Part shown: one piece after another, positions 51,101-63,100 of the stretch | Numbering within the stretch: position 1 is the stretch's first letter | How the letters are laid out: every line of letters starts with the position of its first letter | Origin: Bugulina stolonifera | Lineage: Eukaryota > Bryozoa > Gymnolaemata > Cheilostomatida > Bugulidae | DNA length: 64,000 nt | Assembly (NCBI GenBank): GCA_935421135.1 | Contig: OW285189.1 | Span: 23,872,298 to 23,936,297 of the forward strand | Direction: 5' to 3' | The notes under the pieces: model-generated | What the model was told of the DNA's origin: nothing | The model's input: the letters and a program-made list of their open reading frames with translations, nothing else | Database searches by the model: none | Position numbers and translations under genes: made by a program

Positions 51101-54100
51101 CATATACTATGTTTTAATGAAGCCCTGTCTGCCTGCCATACCTGAAAATAAAATAAAACAATGATTGGCATGAACTCATGTTGCAAGAAAGTGTTGAGGA
51201 TTTTTGTTCCCTTGTATTGCACGATCATGATGGGACAACTCTATTAGGCAAACTAGCTCCTGGACCGGTTCGATCCGGTATACCGAACCAAAGTTGACAC
51301 CGTCTAACACCGCTTGAGACCAAGTTCAAGAGGTCCGGTGCGGTTCGATATATCGATCCAAATTTGGCATCGGTTGACACCGAATGAGACCAGGCACAAG
51401 AGAACCGGTGTCAACCGGTGTTTGATTACCACCACCCCAAAAACCGAATACCAGTGGGGAGGCAACACCGGTGCAGGCCTAAATAAGCCTATCTACGGTA
51501 AGTAGCTATATATATCATGATTTTATAGGTACACTACTTAGATAACTCAGTTGACTTGGATTCAATCTGCACTGCAGGGTCTATCACTAAATAGAATGCA
51601 CATGTAGGACCTATAGAATAGTGCTGATGATGGATCACATACGATCATATTCAGTGTTCAACAGTTGAAATCGCAGTCTCTGGATCTAGTGCTAATGCAT
51701 CTATTTACTGTATTTATGTTATAATTATTTCATGAACTGCGATGTAAAATGATGTTATACTATATTATACTACAAAGGCCTAATAATCATGAGAGGACAA
51801 CTACAAACACTGATATTAAGGATTCAGAATAGGGAAAACCTAGTAACATCTTTGACTTTGTATGCTGGTGAATATTGACCTCTTGAAGGGAATGCTGAGC
51901 TGTTGGAGTGTGTGAAGATAATTATACTATAAATATAATAGTTTTATCTCCTTCATGCTGAGCTAAAGGTTACTTCCACTTGCATATATTATTCCATTCA
52001 GTTGTTCAGTACAGTCGGTCATATCAGATAGTGTACATGTACATGTACACATATTATGTATATGATGTTCCACCACAGTGAATGAAAATGTTATCTAAAC
52101 AAAGTAGGTCTCTGACTTACATCTTCTACTAACTACTACAAGCAGGAACAAGTTGGATAGTAGCCATAGTTTTGGCAGCAGGCCATAAATGCTATATCCA
52201 CTTTGACAAGTAGTTGCACCTTTGAATATTGTCCTATAACAAGTGAACCTTAGAAAAAGACACCAGTCTAGATGTAGAAGTACTTTCAGTAACAGTTATT
52301 TATCCTTTTGCTTATATGTGTAAGTGTCATATCAATTTATGTGTGGGGATAGGGGTACGTGTAAATACCTAATATATTATATATATACATGTATGTATAC
52401 AGTCATGTATTATACATGTATTATACATGTATGTATACAGTCATGTATTATACATATACATGTAGGTTGTGTGTAATCATTATAAAACATGTACTACTGC
52501 TACAAACCAAGTGCAGTCTGAATTGATAACAGCAAACATGATAATAAAATATAGGCCCACATGGAAACAGCTCCACCCAATGTACATACGCAATATCAGC
52601 TGCCTACAATGCCAATGTGGTTTGTACTCAATTAGATAGCCTTTATTACAATTATTTTGTCCTTGAATAAAGATGACAAACTAGTTTTATTATCCTGATG
52701 TGAATGCTTTGTTAGTGGCTGGCTGGTTGAATGAATGAATAGGACTCTATGGTGAGTCTCTAACCATAGGTAGGTGGTCAAAGAGCCCAATACTGTACAT
52801 CACTGTTTGTATTGGGGGCTCAGTGATAAGATAAATTTACTTGTTGACGATTTTAATGAGTTTGATATTTACTGAATAGTTATGACCCTCTTTACTGGTC
52901 CTCTCATTACATTCCACACCGACATGTACTGATACTTACTGTAACACCAGCTAGTTATAGTTATAGTTATAGTTGTATATACATAGACTTGTACTAGAGT
53001 ACACATATCATATATAGGTCTATATACATGTACATGTACAGTCTATGGTTATATAGTATGACATTTAACATACAGTAAATGTACATTTCTGCATGTATGT
53101 ATCAGTTAATCTCAACTAAACTTGGACATATTTACTCTGGTAACAGTATTTTCACTGATAAAGCTCAAAAATGTGTTATACAAGTAGTGTTACTTATGGT
53201 GATCTTGGAGTTGTGCTCTCTTATGCATGTTATTATTATATTGTGTGGTAGCAATGAGAAGCATTGATTCAAATTATCTAGAATTTTACACCCTGGTATT
53301 TTTTGACAATAGCCAAATCCATCGAACCTCACTGGGTAGTCATTATTTCAATGACATGTAATATGAAGACAATGTTGTAACACTGAATAGGGACAGTATA
53401 AGTATACTACATTGTATATGAAATCTTGATAGTGTAATGTAAATAGATTGTAGGGTTGTAGCTTTAGGCTATATTATATAAATGCAAATAATAGATTGAC
53501 TCCCCAATATGGAACATAAGTACATCATTATGCTATAATAATATTGTACGAGATCTAATCAAGGCCATAGATGTTGTCACACCTACTGGTCTGCCATGGG
53601 ACAGCGTGTAAATTTCCCATCAATGTGTTAGGAATGGGAGAGGTATGCATAAATTTCCAAATTTGACTGCAACTGTAGTAAATAATATATTACAATATTA
53701 TATTATAATGTATATTATAATGCTTAGATCTTTCAACAGCCACCCATTATTATACATATAAGTTATGTGCATATAATTTTGGCTGGTGGGTCCATGTGCC
53801 CAGGCTAATGTTTATCGTCACCAGTGAAAGTTGACATTATAATATTATATCTACAGGACATGATAAATACATATCAATGACAACTGTAATAGGTGGGCCA
53901 ATATGATTCTACATGTAGCCCTACATGTTGTGTATACATGTATATTGTACGTGTGTAATTGGGAATTGCTCCCCCTTACCCTTTTGTATGAAAAATGTTT
54001 TATAATAGGTTCATTGGCTACGTTTTAGTCAAGGTGAATTCAATCTATATACACATGTATATAATATCACAATAATATGCATGTATCTTATGAACGATTA

Positions 54101-57100
54101 ACATACAAAAGCATTATATATGGCAATGAATATAGTGGTAATAAATCAAATAGCCTTACCAATAATTAAGTAAAGGTTTAAATAGAATTTATTGTTTTAG
54201 GTGCTGTGTTAAATCAGATTACATTGTTAGGAAATGTTAAAGGTGTTGAATTTGGTTTAAGTGTTCATTGAAATCTGACCCCATTACCCACCTCATTCAG
54301 TAAGAATAAATTATAGTCTGGTAGGTTGCTTGCACAAGTCTCAATAATTTGATGTATTCGTTTTGGAAGTTATCTCATCTTACTCGTGTTCACTTACTCT
54401 AGCTTGGAACTATTGAGACTAAATTGGGAAATGATTGCAAATATTTCTCATGCCATTTAACAATGCTCTGTGTAGTGAATTTTTCCCCAAGTTTAATTTG
54501 ATAAGTTAATTGAATCATGATTGGGATATATTTTGTTACATCTGACGGTATTATCTATAATTGAATATGAGGGGGTGTCTACCTACATGATATTACATGA
54601 ATATAATTACTAATGTTGATTGATAAACATGAGACTGTGTTAGCTCATGTGCTTATATTATATACAGTGTAGATTGGGTTCCAACTCTTTGAAATCAAAG
54701 TCTAGAAGTACCTTCTGAGGCCAAGGGGAATACAGTTATTGTAGGAAGCATGAAACCTTCTGAGACGTGACCCATATAAACCATTAATGAGTGAATTAAC
54801 TGAATAATTTTGAAATTATCAATAAGGCCGCTGTGGCAGACCGTTGATTGCACTAACTTAATATTTACTTATTTATTTTACCGACTATCAAATTCACCGA
54901 CTGTTTGATATTGAATTATACTGCTTGATCGATGACACAAAATAATCATAAATTTTATTTAACCATTGGTTGTGATAACCTTTAGTCTGAGTATTGCTTG
55001 GAGTGGCCTATTTTGTGTTTGTTGAGTAAACGTTTACCTTACAACTACTAATAGTAAGTGTGTCTCAAAAGAATGAACAATATCAATATTTTATTCACAT
55101 TCCACATTATGTTGTATGTGTGTGCTGGTAAAGCATAAGGCTTGCAGCTGCATTGCTAAATAAATTCATACAACATGTTTAATAACCTTTTAGATGCAAA
55201 GTCATTTGATTTTGAAATGGAAAGATGTAATTTGTTCAAACTAGATTATTCCACTTTGATGCACTCCAATGTTATTGTTTACACACTGTCCCTTGATGTG
55301 ATTGGTCACTAACCTGCAATATTCTCAACTACTGATAATGTTGTTATTATTGTTGATAGTTTGTGCTGGGTTCTTATTGGCTGGTAAGGTCACGACTCCA
55401 ATATGAGTGTCGTAACTGACCAATGAATCCACTCCTCTTCAAAATTCTTCAATGACCACGTGCTTATCAGAGTGTGAAATTCCAATCGGTGTTATAACCT
55501 ATTAATATTATTATATAGCTGTAAAATATTTGGTTAAATCAAATGATTGCATTCACTTTCTCTCTCTCATCTAGTAATTACTTGTAGATGTTTAGTAGGT
55601 GTGTGTACTGTGGAGTATAACTAACTACATATTATACATAATATACTCAACTAGTAATATTATTACATTATAACATCACCATACTGGATATTGGAGGTGC
55701 TGCTAATCAGGCTAATAACTACACAGCAGTTACATCAGTTATGTAACACAGACACACTAGCAGTGTTGGATATATATAGCTGCCATTGCTACTTTACTCT
55801 GCATGGAGGTTGGGTTGCTGCTGCCTATAGTACATGCTAGTAACCAGTAATACTGTAGCATGTTTAGTTGTGTCGGATGCAGAAGTAAGAAAAAGAAGAA
55901 AGTTGACAAAACTAAAACTCCAAAAGGCAAATCTAAACACAAAGATGAGGTTTGATATAACATAGCTATCATGATAACACTTTTAGCAGGCAGAATGTAT
56001 GTTTACAAATTACCAGAACAGTAACAATTACTGTATGTGTAAGTTTGCATTTTCACTGTTCATCAATTCTCTTGGTATGAACTGGAAGCTGTACAATGTC
56101 TCAATATCAGAACAGTTCTGCTCAGTCTCTCTGGTTCCTCAGGCTATAGCTACACTAATACTCTACATATACACTCTAGTTGTACACATATATTATATTA
56201 TTACTCAATCTGCATACAGTGTACTGTTTTGGTGTTTAACACCTCGTCAGTGCAGCTCAGAGATATGCCTGGGAAAACATCTTAGCAATACTGTCTATAT
56301 ACAGCAAAGCGTATTTAAGAGGTGTGGAATCCACTGAACTAAAGTTCTCAAGCTGCCAGAGACAGCGAGAATTGCGTAATGCTAGTTCAGTATTATATTG
56401 TTATGTTGTAGACTATTTTAGTCTCATCAGTCTCCCCTTTGCTCCTTTACTATCACTTTCATGTCTCTCCAACATTTCAATCTATCATATCCCTGCAAAG
56501 GTGAACAGTATGGACACTAGGAAGTGTTCAGTCTCACCATACAAATAGCATGTAACCTGTTGCATGCTGCAATATATCTGTAGTACTGAAGGCTCCATGT
56601 AACATATTATACCTGTTAGTACATCTCTATCTGGACATGGGTTACCCTGTACATTACCTTTGTACCAGTGCTGGGATAGTGTTGGACTATCAATGTATTG
56701 GCCGGCATTAGATGGACCTATTTGCTACTCATATGTAAAGTCTGAAGGGTTAGTTGAACTACAGAATGTTAAAAGCTCTCCAAGAGCCCCAACTCTTTCC
56801 ACTGAGTGCTTTCAAGTGGTGGGAGTAGAACATTTAGTTTTGCAATTTGCAGGCCATTATCAGCTAGATGTAGAATGTGCTTGTCAATCAGGAGTTATTT
56901 ATGCCAGTAACACTCATGTAATTTATTACTCAGTCATATTGATTGTTAGATGGACGTTTTGGGATTTCAAATCTCTAAAGATTCACTGAAAATTAGTTCT
57001 GTTGAATTAATTTGGGGAACAACATTGTACTGTGTAGATGTAGAATAATGAAAAGACAATATGAAGTGTAGAGTGACATGGCTTTGTTAATGCTTTTGTT

Positions 57101-60100
57101 CTGATAATTTTCTTGGTATTCAAATGAATTTACCAGGATGGTATGAGCTTGTGATTAACTAATACTATTTACTAGCTGCTACACTACTCATCCACTGGCT
57201 GTTTGACTAGTGGACTGGCTGATTGACTGACTAGTGGACTGACTGGCTAGTGGACTGACTGGCTAGTGGACTGACTGGCTGACTGACTAGTGGACTCATC
57301 AAACTGACCACTAACCTATTAGTAGGGTGGCCAACTAGTGGACTCACTGACTAGTTGACTTATTTATTGGAAGTTTTATCCAGGCATTCCCTGGAATTTG
57401 TATAATTGGTAATAATTTGTATCATAATAAAATTGTTTGATGTCAGCTGTTGTGATCAGTTGTGCAGCTGTTGACCACAGTAACTGGAGAAAGTAACTAA
57501 CACATCCTTGTATTAGTAGCAGGTCTATCTAGTTGTGGTGGTGGAAGGCAGACTATCAATCATTAGTGATGGTGGTTTTAATTCTACCTATTATTGATAG
57601 CAATAATTGTTCTAAACCAATAATGAGTTACTCCATCAAATACTTTGGATTATAAAATGCTTTCTCATTAGGCCTATTTGATCTACTACTTTCCTCTACT
57701 TGCTATAATGTGACAACTCTTTCAGCAATATATCACCGGCTAGGGTACATTGGTCATAATATCAGTGTCTTAGTATCATGTAATCTCAGTATACCTAATA
57801 AGTAGCTAATATTCAATTCATTATAATAATATATCCATACACAAAAGTCTGGAACATTATTGGAATATAAATAATGCTGACATACATGAGACTATGTGCT
57901 ACAGTGTTGACAAATAGGGTAAATGGTATTACAATAACTAATCAATGATCCAGTTACTACTTATGAGCTGAAGCATGTAAAATGTATAGAAGATATTTGT
58001 ATTGACAGCTTGTAATCAGTGCTTGCATATTATACTCCAGTATTAACTGTTTCAATCAGGGCCACTCTACCAACTTGTCCAAAATAGGGCTGCCTTTTCA
58101 CTACCATCAATTGTGTATAATATAGTATTTATTCTAATAATACAGGACTAACTTATGAATTCTATGTAGTATAGGTATTATAAGTGTACTGACTATATTA
58201 TGCTACATTAGGCTGTATGGTTTATAATTATGGATAATGCACATTTATACTTGATATCTGAATATAATATACACAGATAGCCTGTATAGTTATTGGTGAA
58301 ACCTTTCCTGAGCAGTTGGAATGTACATGTAGATTAAAATACTGAGAGCTGTTGGAATGAGAGCACCTGCTTGGAGTAAACAACTAATTTGTGTACAAAA
58401 TGCTCTTTCTATGCAAGAAGCTGCTAGAAATGCACTTTCACTGATTTATGTGACAATTCTATCGGTTTAATCTCTTATAGCAGCTACTTGGTAGCCCTTG
58501 TAATTTTTTGGAGTTGCATGCTCAATGGGCAGTAACTGTTAGTTTCAGTAGTACTGTTTATACACACCAATATGTAGTGTAGGATACAGCAAGCTCTCAC
58601 ACCCCTGCCATATCTACCTTCCTTCTCATTGCTAACCTATGATAGTGGCCATATCTACCTTCCTTCTCATTGCTAACCTATGACAGTGTTTAGATTCAAA
58701 AATGGATGAGAGTGAGTCAGTAGTTGAATGCAATTGATCAGGGTAGCTTTGTTGGCCGTCTCTGGTTGCCAGGCTAGTGACATGTAGCACATTGGAACTT
58801 CACCCATTCTAAAGTAGCTGGAAATAGAAATAAACTGGTGGCATGTTGTAGTGAGCTGTAGTATACTAGCTTCTATCATATGCATGTACATTGTAGATTA
58901 TTGAATAATGTTATGTAAATGAAGGTGTAGAGAGTAATCCCATGTCTACCTACTCAACGCTCTGCTTCCTCCATAACCTAATTATATTTTTGTATCTACC
59001 ACAGACATCCTACAGTTTTCCTACATTACTCTGCAGTGTATAACCCTGGCTGCAGGCCATGATATACTCAGTAATATGTCATGTCTAACTATACAGTACA
59101 GTACATGTATAATAGGCCTGCACGGTGTTTCGGTTTCAAACGATGTAAACGATGTGTGAACCCTCGGTGTTACACATCGGCAAATTTTTTATGCACCGAA
59201 TCGTACCGGCACCGTGCCCAAACGATATATCGATGGTTCGGTGTAGTTCGATGTTATCGAACCGGATCGCTATGCCAGTAGTCATTCAATATTCATGCGG
59301 TCTAATGTCACGTGTTCTTGTTTACCTCACTTCAAACTAGGTTGCATACCTTCGCTAATCCGTTTCCACATTAACTGCCATCGTGGCTGTGATTGATTAT
59401 CAATGTTGTGGAGGTAATAGTTATTATTAAATTATAATAAATTGATTAATAATTACGTAACTTAGCAGATTCTGCGGATATTATATTCTATCGTTTGCAT
59501 ATGATTGCTTTGTTCATGAATAGTGTGCTGAAATAGATTAGTAGTATACGATCGAATATAATGGATTATTGTAATATAATATAATTAAATTTAAACATAC
59601 ATACCATTGGATTAATTATTTCTATTATAATTAATCTACTACTAATGTTTAAATTTGATTATAATCGCTTGTAACTAAAAATAGCTTCAATGCTTATAAT
59701 AGTTAATCATTATTAATTATGGTTTTTTAATTTAAAATCGTTGTGTAGTTATGCTTTCGGTAAGCACCAGCTCTTTATTTATTCAAAATAAGCTAATACT
59801 AATGTTCAATCAATATTTTGTAGGTGGAATTCATCGGACTGAGCCATCGAAATATCAAATCTGAAGACAAATCTGCTAGATTCAATCGGTGGACACACTG
59901 AATTACACCAAATCAGCAATCTGAATCTATCAAGAAAGCTTGCAAGAAAGATTTCCTTCATTATCATTACATCATATGCAACTATGCTAGCGTTTTTTCT
60001 TTCTCTTGTGATATGAAGTTAGCCCATGTAATTTTAAATTTGTTATCTTTTTGTGTCAATGGTACGAGTGTGGTGGAAACAATGTTTGCTGTTTTTCTTC

Positions 60101-63100
60101 TGTAATTTGGTCACAATCAGTAGAGTAATAAATCTAATAAATTATATGTAGTCGGTTGGGTGTGTGTCCAGCCTCATGTTTTTATATTTTATGTATTTAT
60201 TAAAATTATATAAAATAGGTGAAGTAAGACCCAATGCAACTTAAGACTCACTAGACTACATGGGCAAATACAAAATCTTGGAGTAGGAGTAAACACTGAT
60301 TACTTTCATTAACCCAATAGCCACTTAAATAAAAATAATATACATATACTATGTTTTAATGAAGCCCTGTCTGCCTGCCATACCTGAAAATAAAATAAAA
60401 CAATGATTGGCATGAACTCATGTTGCAAGAAAGTGTTGAGGATTTTTGTTCCCTTGTGTTGCACGATCATGATGGGACAACTCTATTAGGCAAACTAGCT
60501 CCTGGACCGGTTCGATCCGGTATATCGAACCAAAGTTGACACCGTCTAACACCGCTTGAGACCAGGTTCAAGGGGTCCGGTGCGGTTCGGTATATTGATC
60601 CAAATTTGGCATCGGTTGACACCGAATGAGACCAGGCACAAGAGAACCGGTGTCAACCGGTGTTTGATTACCATCACCCAAAAACCGAATACCAGTGGGG
60701 AGGCAACACCGGTGCAGGCCTAATGTATAATACTACTTGTAGTTGCTTATTACGTTTTGCTTTCGGAGACCTATAACGTTGCGTAATGAATAAAAGTACA
60801 AGACTTGCATGTATATTATACAATTAGAACATGTTGATTCCTTTCACCTGATATTTCTGTACCTGAAACTTGGGGAGGTGTTGAAATAACAGAACACATG
60901 CATCATACCACAAGAGTATCATATGAAATAGCATGTCTTGTTACCTACTTGTACATTGTATTCATCATCTGCTACATGCAGAAAATGATATTCTCCAAAG
61001 CACTTTGCCAGCAAAATTCTGGTTGTGAGTGGCATCTGTGTATTAGGTACTACAACCTGCTAGACCTCTCTCATGGCATACACTGTTGTATATTCCAGGT
61101 GACAGACGTGGTGCTACCTGGGCAGCATGAGCTCTCAGTCAGACAATCACTCCTCCAATGGAGTCAGCAGACAGTCTCGGGTTATCCAATCAAAATCACA
61201 GATTTCTCAAGGTGCTGGAGAGATGGCAAAGCTTTTCTCTATGTTATACACAGAAACAGGTGTGTTATGACGTACTGCTTTTACTCTGAGTTTACTATTT
61301 AGATTTTAGGTTACTATCTGATCATAGAGTAGGAGCTCTAGTCAATAGAGGCTATAAGTAGACTAGCTGCATCTATAGGATAGATTCCCTCCCTGGCTCT
61401 ACTAACTCTCATATGCCCAGGCTGGTAGATGGCTGATAGACAGGCTGAGGACAGTTACAGATACCCACTAGATGTATTGACAGACCAGTGTTGTTTTATA
61501 TCATCTGGAAAACTGATAAATTACAGTTTAAAAATTTACTTCTACAATATATAGATATACGCTGCTTTTTATTATCTGACTACAACTGCTGTCCTGGTGA
61601 AACATTCCACATGGACATATACATACACATGTACATGTAGAGGAGAATGAATGGTATTATTTGTGGACAAAGTCATAATCTCTGCTATTATCAGCTAATA
61701 TTTGCTAAATAGCTGAAGGTTTTCAGGTTATGCAAATACTAGATATTAGTATTGTTTATTGTTTCAGTGCAATGTTATGATTTAATATGACAGATTGTAT
61801 GTAGTACTGCTTCCAGAATGAGATAAGGTTTTTGAGCTAAGGTGTTTGCCAATATTCCATCAGTGCGATGTAACAGTTACCATCTCAGAATTTCAAGTGT
61901 ACAATATAAAAATGTCTGTAGTATATTGTTTTGTATGTGTTTATATTATTGTAGTCCTATGTTTCCAGCTTGGATAATTAGATAGTAACTTGCTATTTGG
62001 GTTAAATTTTGGTTATTGTTCTAAATGGGAGTTGTTGTCACTATCTTATGTGGATGTATATATTCTAGACCAGAGCTGGTTAACATGCGGCAGGTAGCAT
62101 CGAATACTCCCCAAGAGAACCTAGAACTTGCCTTCTCTACAGCTGAAAGGGAGCTGGGTGTTACCAGACTGCTAGACCCTGAAGGTGAGTGTACAGTTAC
62201 TACTGCCTACCTCACTGTAGTAGGCCTGTATTGCCTATGCATATGATGTACACTCCACTTCATTACAATATTGCCTACATTGTACTGAGGGGTTGACAAA
62301 GCTATAGCGATTGGCTATTTTTGAGGACTGAAAACAAGGAAATGGTATAGGCAAAAATTATTCTATTTATTGGTTGAAACCCTGGTGGACTGGAATGTGG
62401 GTCTACAAGGGAGGGCACAGACTAGCAGTTGTCATTGCATGTTTGGCCTAGGCCTAATTACAAAGTTTTGGTAGCTCATGCCACCTTATATCATTCTTTT
62501 TGCGTTTTTAATTTACACATTGACCTGCTAGAAGACAGGCTTGTGTCCACTACTACCTTTGTCCCCATTGGTCATGTCATATCTTGTAATGATGATATGG
62601 TGGGTAGGTTTAGGAAAGAAAAGAGATATCAAGAGAGTAGATAGCACATCATCTGATGTATATTATTTAGCTCAGATTATAGATGGCACAGCTGGGCTCA
62701 CTCTCTCCTTGTCCTATATTGTAGATATGCAGGTTGAGCAACCAGATGAGAAATCGGTGATCACTTATGTAGCTTCTCTATACAATGTCTTCCCTCTACC
62801 TTCTCCAACTAAACCTGTGCAGGACAATGTAAGCGTTCGTTATGAGTATCTGTGCTATCGACAGGACACATTCTGTGGCTCATGGATGAGATGTGCATGT
62901 TTTATGTATTTCTCAACTTGTTGTATTTCTAGTCTACTGTATTGGGACTTTGTGACTTAAAATATTATTATATGACAGAGTTTTTCTTATCATTTAGGAC
63001 TTGGCAACCAAGACATCGGAGTACGAGGCCCTGGCCAGGCCTCTGTTGCTCTGGCTCAAGGAAGAGACGAGTCGTTGTATCAGTGGGGAGTTTTCTCCTA

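Noticed and set aside
55999..56989. Three plus-strand frames of 74-112 codons after exon 1d
   Set aside because: No domain pattern, no common phase, and they sit in an intron.
62429..62960. 71- and 139-codon frames around the CH2 exon 62725-62828
   Set aside because: Only the part 62725-62828 in one frame matches spectraplakin; the rest is intron read-through.
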